A stretch of 64,000 nt of DNA from the NCBI GenBank assembly GCA_004154925.1, contig QJNS01000698.1, forward strand, positions 62,001-126,000, read 5' to 3'. The position numbers and the translations under genes were made by a program. The notes beneath the pieces were generated by a model, which saw only the letters and a list, made by a program, of their open reading frames with translations, did not search any database and was not told the DNA's origin. Source of the DNA: Monosporascus cannonballus. Taxonomy: Eukaryota > Ascomycota > Sordariomycetes > Xylariales. This document shows positions 51,791 through 64,000 of this stretch, one piece after another. How positions within the stretch are numbered: the first letter of the stretch is position 1; the number at the start of each line of letters is the position of its first letter.

Positions 51791-53690
51791 ATTGTTTTAT
51801 TTAAAAATTAAAAATTTATTGTCAAAATTACTTATATTTTTTGTGGTTGGATTATATTATAGAGCTAATAAATATATATATAAATATAAGCAGGAAATTT
51901 ATTTATATATAAAACAAAATAAGAACAAAAAGAAATTATCGTTTTTTATTATATAAATCAATTATTTCGGCTTAATTAGCCCATATTTTCCGAATATAAT
52001 TAATTATTTTTGTAATTTTTTTAAATGAAAAAAAAACATTTCGAAAAATAATAAATTCTTTTTAAATTTATATATTTCTTAAAACATTTTTCGATAAACG
52101 TTATAAGTACCGTCGATAATACCATTATTTTCGTTAACTATATTTAACGAAATCGAATAGGGCTTATTATACGGAATACGTTTTAATTTAAGACATTCGG
52201 GAAATTTTTATTAATTATATTTATAAAATATATATGAATAAAATTAAAAAAATAACATTGAAATAATATTAATTATAAATTAATAAGAAATATTAAGCGG
52301 TACCAGATATTATTATAACGGTTTATAAAACTATTTTATTTTATAATATTAATTAAGTTAAAATATAAATTAATTTAGCTTTTGTTTAAACGAAAATATA
52401 ATTATAATAACGAATATAAATAATAATAATATTCCGTATAATAATACCGTACCGAAATATTATACCAAAAATATAATTTTAAATATTTAAATTATTATAT
52501 GAAAATACGATATCGCTTTATTATATCAAATTATAAGACGTAATTGATTTTAAGTAAAATTAAATAGTTGTAAAGAAATTAATACGATTATTTTAATTTT
52601 TTCTGTCAACCGAAATATATTTTTATTTAACGTATAATAATTTTCGTAAATCTCCAGCTTTTTTAATATATTAATATTATTTTGTAATAAATCCGAAAAT
52701 AATAAATATTTGCTTAATAAATAAGATAAATAATTATTATTAATTTTGGAAAATATTTTACAGATAATAAGTAGGATTATAAAAAGAAATATACAACAAT
52801 ATCCGGAACGTTATTATTATAAAATTATTTTGTTTTTTATTTCTTATTATTTAATTATTGTTTTTTCTTAAAGTATATAATTACTTAATGTAAACGTTTA
52901 AATTAATGAAAGGTAAACGTTTTTATAAAATGTTAATTTTCGTCCAAAATAATATGGATTAATTTAATTTCGAATAATATTCTTTTTAATAAATAATAAA
53001 ATTTAAGCTTCTTTACGAAAGTTATAAATTTCTTATATAAAATATTATAGTATTTACATATAATGGGGTCTTAATTAACCGGAATTAGAAATTTCTGCTA
53101 ATTTTCGTATGTTATTAATTTTTCGCGCATTTGTTTTTTTTAAACGTTAATTAATTGATTAGTCCGAACGATCGAACTAGTTATTCGGCTTAAATTGTTT
53201 GAAAAACCTAATTACAAATAAAATTTTTAAACGTTATATTAATTTCTTTATATTAAACTCAGAAATTTAAAATACGCGTACGTATATTTTGTTTTAAAAA
53301 CATAACCTGGTAACACTAGGAAAATTCGGATTTATTATATTTTAAAACAGATGATAATAACGTAACGGGCTCGAATTACAATTATTGTACGTATTCCGGT
53401 TTAAAAGTATTAAATAGGTTTTAATTAGGACAAGAATAATATTAATAATAAGTTATAGCAAAAATAACAGTATATATATATACATTTATAAAAAAACATT
53501 TCATTATTAAGTTACTACGGATTTTTATTTTTTTAAAGAAATAAATATATTAAATTAAGCCGTTATTACGTAATTATAACTTAGGCCTTATTAGCTTGTT
53601 ACGGGGATTTGGGATTTGATTAGTTAATATTTAACGTTATGGAGCGGTACTTAAGTAACTTTGTAAAAATTGGGAAAACGAGCCAGGGAG
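51791..53690. other. AT-rich old repeat block, right part of the unit split by element C
   Basis: The continuation of the block ending at 45,005. No gene is supported. Composition and short TAATAATA-type runs resemble 36,264-45,005. A possible terminal similarity (AATAAGGCCT near 36,322 and its reverse complement near 53,583) would make the old unit an inverted-repeat element of about 10.5 kb without C, but this is a short match. Confidence 0.35.
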
Positions 53691-53715
53691 GCCTGAGATA
53701 ACTGAGGTAACACCC

Positions 53716-53796
53716 ACCCACGCTAAAGTTTTCACACATGAGTACCCACGCACCCTTACTAACGACCTACGAGTGGTTAACAGGGGTGCGTGGGTA
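53716..53796. repeat. Inverted 13-bp repeats, possible outward-facing hAT-like termini
   Basis: TACCCACGCACCC (53743-53755) and GGGTGCGTGGGTA (53784-53796) are perfect inverted copies separated by 28 bp. A further ACCCACGC lies at 53716-53723, spaced like a subterminal repeat. The arms are arranged as element ends facing away from each other. A simple hairpin is the alternative. GC-rich against AT-rich surroundings. Confidence 0.4.
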
Positions 53797-54732
53797 AAAT
53801 AAAATTACATTCGGATTAACTACTCATAGGTACCCAAAATACTAAATAATTAATTATCTGTAAAAGCTTAATTTAAAAATTCAATATTTATAATATACCC
53901 ATAATTTAAGCTAAACGTTATAAGCATAAAAAAATTATATAATTTAAAATTATGTTTTAGTAAAGATTTCTGTAAATAGTAAATTTTCAAATCAAACGTT
54001 TAATTATTACCTTTAAATCGGATTGTTATTTTTACAAAATTGCTCGTAGTATAATACCGTTTTAATTTATATATTAATAATATATTTAAATGGTTCATTT
54101 ATTGTATTTCTGCTTAAGTATTAATAATAAAAATCATACATTTTTAATAAGCGTATTAAATCTTTTCTGAATTATTTTTTAATTATTTTTCTCATATTTG
54201 GATTTACTATGTTTTTTCTATTTATTTTCGTTATACGCGAATTTCCGTAATTTCAGCAAATAAATAAAGTCCGGAAATAAAACGACGGTATTTGAGAAAG
54301 TTTATTAAGCTAATTAGCCTGATTATTTTAATTGCATTATAAATATGGTATATCTTTTTATTATAGAAATAATACGTTTATCGTAAATATAATATAAATC
54401 AATAGACATATTATTAATACGGATATATTAATAAATAATGTTAGAAAAAAACCTCTACTATTTTATGTAAAATCTCAATAATTAACTGTTAAAATCGAAA
54501 ATCCGTTTAGTTAAGTAAACCTTCAATAACCCTACGTGTTAAACATTATAATAAAACTTTTAATATTACAAGGTTAAAATATTTATTACCGAGCTGTTAT
54601 TATTTGGACTATTTAGTTATACCGGTTATATTTATACAGGGCTTTTTTATTTATCAGATAAATTTTAATTTTACTTTTAACAGTATTATTCGTTTTAAAG
54701 AAATATTTACGTTTAACGATTTGAAGTGCTAG
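53797..54732. other. AT-rich sequence between the GC-rich inverted repeats and element E
   Basis: No gene or recognisable element. Possibly the interior of a degraded DNA transposon that begins at the 53784 repeat. It ends at the AATTA target site of element E. Confidence 0.35.
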
Positions 54733-54737
54733 AATTA

Positions 54738-55360
54738 TGTCGTGGAATAGGAGTATCTATGTTAGTTATCAAGCTCCCAAGACCCCGGAAGAACCTTATT
54801 CTGGCGCGCCCACAGTATATAGATGTTACAGGAACAGGGGTTCCTGTCTTGAAGAAACCAACCTTTAGGGCCTAGCGTGGACCTGCCACGGCTAAACCCC
54901 GGGTGGGAAAGCTTGGCCTCGGAAGTGATCTAAGGATCTAGGTGATCTATGGGACCTGGTCACATAGATCACATAGATCACATAGATCCACGACACACTC
55001 ACTTTGGGAGTTTGGGATATATAATGAATCGGTCTCTCATGTAAATAGCACCTACTTAGTTTTTTCGCTCCTTAGCTATCAATCTAAGCTCTTAGCCAGA
55101 GGCAACTGTACTGTTCTCTGATTGAGAGAGGAGTACCTTGAAATCTCCTTAACGAACATACTGAATCATTCCTCGCCTTATTGTTACCTGCAAATCAAGA
55201 CCCCTTTCGGATACTGTTCATACCTCCAGGTGGATGTATGACAGGTTCGTTACAATAGAGAGCTCCCTAGCCACCGCTTCTTAAAGCTTAATTCTAATCA
55301 GATAATAATTATTTCTTACATTTTATGTTACCTTATTCTTTGATCAGCTTAACTGTCACA
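54738..55360 (+). repeat. 5' LTR of element E, interrupted by a solo LTR
   Basis: Without the insertion and one duplication copy it is 187 bp, exactly as long as the 3' LTR. The outer part, before the insertion, is well preserved; the inner part is rich in C-to-T and G-to-A changes relative to the other copy. Confidence 0.9.
54824..55254. mobile_element. Solo LTR (family F, copy 2) nested in the 5' LTR of element E
   Basis: 431 bp, starting TGTTACAGGAACAG and ending GGTTCGTTACA, flanked by perfect ATAGA duplications (54819-54823, 55255-55259). The empty site is seen in the 3' LTR at 61,885, reading GTATATAAAGAGC. It contains three direct copies of ACATAGATC (about 54,962-54,989) and palindromic GATCTA-type motifs. 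Almost no RIP damage, unlike its relative at 8843-9256, so it is likely the youngest insertion in the window. Confidence 0.88.
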
Positions 55361-58300
55361 ATTATGGGCCCGGTGCTTTAATCACGTAAAATAGTTACGG
55401 TTAAGTTAATTAAAATCCTTTTTATTAATTTATAATTTTATTCACATTAATATATTGGATAATCCCATGTTTAAAAATATAATCCTTCAGGTTCGTTTTA
55501 GTTACTTTAATTAATATTTTGCTTTACGTTATAATACTTTTTCGCGCAGCGTTTGATATTTTATTAATTTAAATATTCCCGACGTTAATCTATTTAAAAG
55601 TGCCCGGACGATCTTATTATTCGAACAATATACTCCCGATATTGACGCCCGAACTAGGGCCAAATGTTAGGCAGATTTTGCCGAATAAGAGATTTTCGAA
55701 TAAGGTAGCATTATTCTATAAGTTCTTAAAAATTGGAAAGTAAATAATTTTAAAAAGGATAACGAAATTAATTTTAAGCGTTTTGTCATAAAATATTAGG
55801 AATAAGTTAAGGAAGTTTCCAGACTCGAAATAAAATATGCCAATATTTAGATTTGGATTAACATAATAATAAAAAATCAGAGTTTCAGGAATACTTATAT
55901 TATCTTAATAACCCAAAAAAAGATTCCGATATAGGATTTGCTTAAGAAATTGAAAAATTAGTTTGCCTTTTCGGAATCAAGTACTATTATTACGGTATGC
56001 GAGGATATCGCAAAATCCTGCGTTTTATTAAAATAGGCTATAGAAAACCTAATTAATAATACCGGATCTGGTTTTTTGCTTACATTTAAATTAAGGCGTT
56101 TAGCTTTTAGGAAATTAATAGGACGTTTGTAATAAAATTTTTTTAAATGTCTTAATAAAACGTTTCGTTTTTAAGGCGTTCAGAAATTAATTTTTAGCTT
56201 TATATTACGAAAATAAATTAAGGGTTAAAATTAAAGCCCCTGGGGTTTTTGTAACTTTAAGCAGTAAATTACTTTCTGAAATAAACATAACGTTATTTTT
56301 AATGCCGTTTTTTTCAGTTTAAAATATTTAATAAAAAAGTTAAAAATGTTTATATTTCTTTATATTAAATAATAGGTATTTATGAAAACCCGGTGAATGC
56401 GGTATATTCCATTACGCAATTACGGGGGTAATTATTTGTAAAATCCGTTAAATCAATTTTTTAAAACAGAAAAAAATCCGAAACCGTTTTTTTAAGTTAA
56501 ACTGGTAAAGGAACTTCCGTTTCGAACTTTTTAAATTCCTTATATAGAAAAAAACCTTTAAAAAATTAAAAAGATTATTGCCTAATAATAACATTTAATT
56601 CAGCAATATTACTGCAGTATTATTCGATTCCTAAACTTTTGTTACCTTTAAGCCTAAATTAATAAGGATTATTATTATTATTAATTTTAATAAGTATTTT
56701 TTAACATTAATTACTTTGATCGATAATTATAAAATAAGGTATTTGGTAAATAGCCGAAACCTATTCGTCTCTGGTATTTTCGTACCTAATATTATCGGAT
56801 AAATAATAGAAGCAGGAATTTTTTCCCTTCCGATTAATAGTAATACGTAACGAATAATTAAGAAAGCATTGTTCGGAATTAGCCAAAAATTAAAGCATAA
56901 TTTTAGTTTTAAAAATATGATGATAATTAAAGGTTTTTACGTTAATATTGTTTCAGAAGTTTAATTATATAAGGCCGGGATCTGGTATTACGGTATTGAT
57001 TATTCTCTTAAGACAAGTAAAATTAATAATAATATTATTTTTATAAAGTTTATTCGTATCCATAATTTACCTTTCCTCAATATAAACCGTTATTTTGTAT
57101 TTAAACACCTTATTTATAATTTCGCAAAGTCCGGTAAGCATTTTGATATTTTTAATAATTAATTTAAAAAAATGCGAAAATGTAAAAACGATCCTGAGAT
57201 AATTTACGCCTTCGTATAGGAACAAAGGATTTTTGGCACTTTAAGTCTAGGTATTTAGAATTAATAACGTTAAAACCTTTCGTTAAAAACGTTAAAAAAG
57301 GTATTATTAATGGCATTTTACGCCGAAAATATAAAAATTATATTTATATGTACGTTTTTTAAATAATTTCGAATCGCAAATTGTAAAGCCGAATTCTTAA
57401 ACCGTTTTGGCGTAATACAGAGAATTATTTTGATTATTTTATAATTCATTAAAATTTTTATAAGTTCTAATAATTAAAAACAAATATAATAAAAAGTTTT
57501 TCGCTTTTTTATAATCGACTGTTCTTTTTAAAAAAAAGCGTTCCGGACTATTAAAGATTTTAAATACTAAGTATGCAAGTATTATAGGTTTTTTATTTAT
57601 AATATTAAATAAGATAACGTTATTAAAATAATCGTAGTAAACAAATTTAGGGAATATCAAAAATAATATACCGAAAAAGGTATTAAATTAAAAATATTTC
57701 CTCCGCATATTAAAAGGTTTGTAAGAAAAAACGAGTAAATAAGCCAGAAATGATTAATAAATTTTTAAATTAATATTAGGAATATATTTCACTGAAAGCC
57801 TTTGACTTAAAGTAACAAAAGCGGCAGCGTAATTACATCATATAAGCCCGAATTACGTAAATAATTTGTTTAGTCCGAATAAAGTATTTGCTTATTAATT
57901 TAAATATTAATTTCGCTAATATAATCGCGGTATTATTGATACGTCTATTGTAAAATTCAGGTTAAATTAGTTTGGAATTTCCGTATATGGCGTACGAGTA
58001 GATTCGTTAAAAATAACAAAAAACGGAAAAAAAAACCGAATATTTAAAGTGTAACCAAAAAATTTATATCAGTTTTTTTAGTAAGATACCGAATTCTTAA
58101 TATTTACCAAATATAGGTGCCGGAATTCCGAAAGGTTATTGTTATGCGTAATATCATATTTGATATAAAGATTTTTTATTAGTTAAAAAAAGAAGAAAAA
58201 CGTTCGTTTTAGTTATAAGTAAGGAGTTCGTAAATAAACTGCCTATTCTTAAGTATTTAGTTTAAAAAAATCCAATTTTCGAAATGCTTAACGCGTAAGT

Positions 58301-61300
58301 TAATTTATATAACAATTATAACGTTTGAAAAACCGCAAATAATCCTAATTCCGAATATGAAAATTTAATAAATAGCTAACTAAAAGGTTAAAACTTGGGG
58401 GTAAAGAAGCTTAAAGACAAAACTGGATTTAATTCTAAATTTTTAACCCCTAAGAATATTTTTGATCCGGAAAAAAAGTTTTAGGAAAACGTTTAAAAGA
58501 ACGTAGTTTAGTAATTAATTTAAAAAAAATTGATTTATCGGAATATCCGTAGATTAATCATGGCGAAAAAGAGAATATTAATAAAACCTTTCGAAAAATA
58601 CATTTAACAAGGTTTATAGGTGATTCGGATAGTTCGTTAATATTTAGAATTAGGTTCGGAACTTTTATAAATAAAGAATCGTCCGGTAATTAATAAGAAC
58701 TTAGGCATTAAATTTTTAAAGTAAAAAAAAAGTAAAATAGAAAAGTTGCAAATACCTATTTACAGGAATAAAGAATTGCGGAAATAAGAGAATCCTGACG
58801 ATTTCGAAAGCGGTAATGCTTATATTTTAAACGTTACCGTAATTTACGGAAATAAAGTAATATATTTAATCCTATATCGCAATTGGGAAAAATGATATAT
58901 ATATTTGCGTTGTTATAACATGTAGCAAAATAAGACCATAAAAAATTATATATTTTTTATATAATGATTGCAGTAACAGTATTGCAAAAAAACGCGGAAT
59001 ACTTTGCCGTTATATTAAGTAAACCCTGGATCTATAGAGATTAATTAGAAACCAAATCGCCTAAACTTTGAAAGGATTTCGATAAATAATTTTTAGGAAG
59101 TGTTTTTAAGAAGGACGTTAAAAGAATTAAGGTACTTAAGAAATACGGAATATGAAAGGAAGGAAAATTTAATTACGCAAGCCAAATATAAGCTGATTTC
59201 CTTGAAATAAGTATTTATATATAAATTCGATAAAGATAAATAATTAAAACGTTATAAATTACGTATTTGCGTATGCAGTAATTTCCAGGATATCAACTTA
59301 ATTATTAGTATATGCGTTATTACGTTCTTAATTAAATCTTTTCGAACCGTTATAGTTGTAATAGCCGAATTTAATCTCAAGGTTTATTATTTCGATATAA
59401 TGCAGATTTTTTTAAATACTTTGCGTATAAGGCAGGTTCCCGTAATCTGTATTTTTTTAAACGGTCTTAAAAAAAGCGAGATATATTCAAAATTCGGATA
59501 AACGTTACACGGATTAAAAGATTTATTTTTGTTATATTAATGCAAACTTTTATTACGTTGTAAAAATTAAGATTTATGTTATTTTTAAGAAAACCGTATT
59601 TATTTTATAATAAGCAACGTACGTTTATGCTTATGTTTTTTATCAATAATTTTTTGTTTTTCTATTACGAAAATTATTAAGGTAAAGCCGATAAAATATT
59701 TTAAAATTAAAGGGATTATACGAATTTCAGGATTAAGGAAAAATAAGGTAATTTTTAGATATTCGGGAAATCCGGAATAAATCAAAAAGGAATATTATTT
59801 TAGCGTACAATTCGTATATCGAAAGAATTATTATTCGTTTTGAGTTAACGAATAACGTTTATATTTTTTAACACCTTTAAAAATAAAAAGCTTATTTTTA
59901 ATAACGTAATAAGGTTTAAATAATATATAAAGAATTATTAAAAAACATATTGTTTCATTTTAAATATAATAATAATAATCCGTCTAAACGTAATTTTTTC
60001 CGTATCCTTATTAATATTATTTTTAATTAACCCGTTAACTAAATATATTATAGTAGTTAATAAAATAATTTGTTACTTTTATTATATACGTTTTTTAAGG
60101 ATTATATTTAAAGGTATAAATAAAAAAACCTAAATTTTTATAATTGTTAAAAATATATTATTCGTTAATAGTCCCGAAATACGGTAATTCTCCTAAGGTT
60201 ATATTATAATGTTTTTTAAGGGACCAGTTATATAAGAAGTTATTCGTTAAGTAACGGTAACGACCTTTACGATTAAAATTAAATTATTTGCATTAAAATA
60301 TACAGCTAAAAAGGCCATAATTTCTAAATGTTTATTTCGTAATTTTACGTTAAAATTGGGCAAAACTTAAAATATTTTTTGCAATAATAAATAAATAATT
60401 AAATGAATAATGAAGGAAAACGAAAGGTTTATTATTAAGTTACGTTACGTCGATATTTAAATTATATAAATTCGCTAAAAACAAAATAAGAAATTATTTA
60501 ACGTAATTTATTTATTTATAATATAAATATTTGTTACTAAATTAACGAAGAATATTCTTTTAATAAAAGTTTGAACATTTTAAGTTATTTTTTAACTTAT
60601 AAAACTTACAGCAGATATTATTTGAAAATTATAATAACACAAATAACAAAATATATAATTTTATTAGGCCTTAGGCCTTCCGGATAAGTTTTTTTCTTAA
60701 AACAAATATTATTATTAATATTATTATTAACTTAATAACAGGTTTACGATTTCCCCAATTAATGTAAATATACGCGTATATACGGCAACCGCGCCTGCAA
60801 ACGTAAATACCGGTTGCTCCCTTTTTTTCTTTTGCTTTTGTTATTACTTTTGCTCCTTTTCGAAAAAAACGCGTATGGCTGCGCGCAAATAACGGATCTC
60901 CTATTCTATAATTAGCAATTTCCCCAAAGTATACGAATAAAGTAACGCAAACAAGAAAAAACTTACAGCGTGATTAATATTAAATACGAAGGCTGTTATT
61001 GAACGTACGGCAAGTAATCGGGCGAAAGCAGGGCTAATTAACAGTTAATAAGGGAAAAAAAACCCGGAAATAAAAAAGGTACGTATACCGGAATACAAAT
61101 ATGCCCCGAGGCATAACGCCAGCAGCAACTGCTTACGGTAATGTCGAAATAATTGCTAATATTTTTGCCCGCAAACGCGGAACGTAAGCACTTTAAATAA
61201 AGTTCGGCGCGGCGCGCTTCGCAAATACGGGCGGCAACTGCGAATTATGCAGCAGAAACGCGACGAAGCATTTTATTATAATTATTGTTAATAAATTTAT

Positions 61301-61801
61301 GCAAAGTTACCAAAAATAAAACAAATTTACGTTATTATTGGTAATAATAATAATAATTAATAATTAACATACTTAATAATTTATAACGCATATAATATAC
61401 GCGTAAAAAATAAGAAAAAATATTTATTGTTAATAATAATGATAAAAATAATTTTGCATTAAACGTTAATATCGTAATTAATTTTCTTTAATTTAGGACG
61501 TTTACAAAATTATTATACGAACTGAAATAAACAGGCTTTTAATATACAAAATTAACAGAAAAATAAACGCGCAAAACGTAAAGCGCAAACCCAGTATTAT
61601 AATACCTGTTATCACGGCGATAATAAAAGGAAAAAATACAGCAATAATTTTCCCTCGCGTACCTAATACATATACGGCCTATTTTTTTGTTAATCAAATT
61701 AATTAATTACGTTGTTTTCTTTTATTATTATAATTATTTGAAAATTACAAAAACAACGATAAGCAAATTTAAAAGAATATCTTTCTTTTATCTGGGGAGT
61801 A

Positions 61802-61988
61802 TATTATAAAATAGGGGTATTTATGTTAGTTATTAAGCTTTTAACATCCCGGAAAAACCTTATTCCGGCGCACCCACAGTATATAAAGAGCTCCCTAGCC
61901 ACCGCTCCCTAAAGCTCAATTCTAGTCAGACAATGATCACTTCCCACAGTCTATAATACCTTATCCTCTGATCAGCTTAACTGTCACA
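61802..61988 (+). repeat. 3' LTR of element E
   Basis: 187 bp, ending ACTGTCACA. The inner end begins TATTATAAAATAGG where the 5' LTR has TGTCGTGGAATAGG, all consistent with G-to-A and C-to-T change; the outer half is well preserved. It shows the uninterrupted target of the solo LTR. Confidence 0.9.
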
Positions 61989-61993
61989 AATTA

Positions 61994-64000
61994 CGTAAGG
62001 TTTTAAATTAAAATCACAATATCGATTAATATCTATATCAATATTTCAATTAATATTTTAATTAATTGATTTTGACAGATAGTATAAGAAAAAAATATCT
62101 ATTATATATATAAATCAATATTACAATTGAAATTAATTAATTCAAAATATTTAAGAAATATTATTGTAGTACAATATCACCGTATAGAAACTTGCAATAT
62201 CTTATATATAAAAAAATAAAACCAAATAATCATATTACGATATATTAAACAATACTTTTATAAATTTATTTTTTAAAAAATCAATATTTTGATCTAGTAA
62301 TTTTATAAACTCCTATAAGAGAAAACATAACATAGATAATAGTTAACAATATTAAAAAGAAATTACAATAAATTTAATCAAAAAGGAATATGTAAAAAAA
62401 CATTAAAATATAAGACTCGGTGAAAAACTTAATAAAATAAATTGAATAAAAGTTTTATATTAATTAAATATTATTTACGAAAATTTATAAATCCTAATAT
62501 GTGATAACTTACGAAACGGAATTAATCCTGTTGTTCAATAATATATAAGTTAGTTAATATTAGAAATAGGCTATATTAATATATATTCTTGAACGAATTA
62601 TTCCACCCTTTCAAAACATTTGTAAATATTTCTTTTTTTAAACTTTCATTAACATATTATGACGTTTTTAATTTTCGTTTATTTTTTAATATTTGAATTA
62701 ATTAAAAATATTAATGACTTAAAGAGTTGTTTTATTACACTATTAATGTAAACTTATTACCTTAATACAAAAGTATTAAGTTCGTTAATACTAGAAATAA
62801 AATAAGTAATCTTTCAATCATATTTTTTCTAAAACTGTATATAAAAAGTGTTTTAAATCTTGTTGTCAACATTTTAATATTTAAATAAATTCGTTATATT
62901 CGCTATAATCAGATTATATCTTAGACAAGACGTCTATTCACGTATAGCGAAAATAAAATATAATATAATATTAATTCAAAATATATAACATTATAATTCT
63001 AAAGAGTTAAATAAATATAGTAAATTAAATTAATTTAACATCTATTTTATTAATATAATAATAACTTAGATATAAAAGTAATTAGTTGTAAATACGGCTT
63101 ACTTAATCTAAGATATTTCCATTTTACGTTAAAATATTAAAATGGTGTACAGCAAAAATAAATTTATACGTTAATTAATATATTATTTCCTTTATAAAAC
63201 ACATATATAAGTTATAAATTTATAACTAGTAATGGATAATATGTTCTAAAATTAGTCGTTATCAGAATTTAACGAGTTCGACAAAATAGGTTATTATATA
63301 TTAAGAAAGCTATTACAAAAAAATTTATACGAAAAATTCAAAATATTTTTTGGGAAGTTTTAATGTTTTCAATTATAGTTTCCGATAAATTTTGATTGAT
63401 ATGTTGTTAATAAAATGATTTAGTTATATTATTTTAATATATTTTGCAAACAAATTTATATATACCCGTAAAATATTCAATTGCTTTATTATAAAAATTA
63501 GTTTATAAATAGTTAATTTAAACGGCTTTTTCTTACTACAATAAGGATGTATTTCCGCATCCGATAAGCAATATAAAAATATAATAAAACTAAAATAGTA
63601 TTTAATGTTTTTCTAAAATTCTTATAGATTTAATTTAAATAGCATTTGAAATAATATTTTAAAGTCAAATTAAAGAATACTAGTAAAAGATCTATTTTAT
63701 AAATACATTTCGTATTTATGACAATGCTGTTTAATTATTTAGGTTTAATAAATATATAATTATAGATTGCAATTTCCGAAATTCTTAAAAAGTTTATTAA
63801 TAAGAAAACGTTTAATAAATATCGATTAAGTAATGACTAATATTTTAGAAACTTTTTTTCATTTTTAAACTGATTATTTTTTTCATAAAATATATAGTTT
63901 TTCATTATAAGTCTTCATTGATAGATCGGTAGAAATATATATTTTATGAAGTTTTATTAAGTTTATACGTTTCGAATATTTAATAACAAATTTTAAATTT
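61994..64000. other. Unclassified AT-rich sequence to the right edge
   Basis: Two kilobases of AT-rich, stop-filled sequence without a supported gene or a recognisable repeat boundary. It is the flank into which element E inserted and probably an older RIP-mutated transposon extending beyond the window. Confidence 0.4.

Larger units (their letters stand above)
54738..61988 (+). mobile_element. Copia LTR retrotransposon E with a nested solo LTR, coding region inactivated
   Basis: LTRs of 187 bp (54738-55360 minus a 436-bp insertion and duplication; 61802-61988) and a perfect AATTA duplication (54733-54737, 61989-61993) define the element. GGGGAG just before the right LTR is the polypurine tract, so it reads on the plus strand. 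A TGGGCCCGG stretch shortly after the left LTR is a candidate primer-binding site. Plus-strand traces at about 59,380-59,700 follow the Copia reverse transcriptase: FD....FLN, then LHGLK, then a catalytic box degraded to FINN (about 59,638-59,649). Integrase and gag further left are too decayed to delimit. All frames carry many stops. It is longer than most Copia elements, and 60,750-61,650 has unusual composition. Confidence 0.85.

Overview
The window comes from a filamentous ascomycete (Pezizomycotina-like). The supported genes have short introns of 50 to 97 nt with fungal splice sites. The two gene islands belong to families typical of secondary-metabolite clusters. Most of the remaining sequence is extremely AT-rich, gene-free and built of nested transposons. 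Copies of the same repeat differ almost only by C-to-T and G-to-A changes, the signature of repeat-induced point mutation (RIP). I did not compute base composition; AT-richness is judged by eye.

Island 1 (1 to about 6,550): an adenylation/acyl-AMP ligase gene runs off the left edge on the minus strand and carries an in-frame TGA. A shared 0.6-kb divergent promoter region separates it from an intact five-exon O-methyltransferase (1994-3493, plus). Convergent to that is a cytochrome P450 (4141-5785, minus) with two in-frame TGA codons near its N-terminus. This looks like part of a biosynthetic cluster, probably a decaying one.

Repeat block 1 (about 6,550 to 32,700): a TIR element with TA target duplication (6902-7763); an odd interleaved inverted-repeat structure (7774-8004); a deleted chromodomain Gypsy element A carrying a 414-bp solo LTR; unclassified AT-rich sequence; a related Gypsy element D whose LTR holds a 125-bp LTR-like insertion; and a complete Gypsy element B (25178-31899, TSD AATAG), which lies within or directly beside D.

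Island 2 (about 32,700 to 36,300): a second, different, intact O-methyltransferase (33195-34625, five exons) and an intact hemerythrin-like protein gene (35306-36133, two exons), both on the plus strand. These may be the other half of the island 1 cluster pushed apart by about 26 kb of transposons, or a separate small cluster; sequence alone cannot decide.

Repeat block 2 (about 36,300 to 64,000): a large old AT-rich unit interrupted by Gypsy element C (45006-51785, TSD ATTAC); a pair of outward-facing hAT-like termini (53743-53796); a Copia element E (54738-61988, TSD AATTA) whose 5' LTR holds a nearly undamaged 431-bp solo LTR (TSD ATAGA); then more unclassified AT-rich sequence to the right edge. 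None of the elements looks capable of moving by itself, because their coding regions are full of stops. Overall the window shows a two-speed genome: small gene islands embedded in RIP-inactivated heterochromatin-like repeats.
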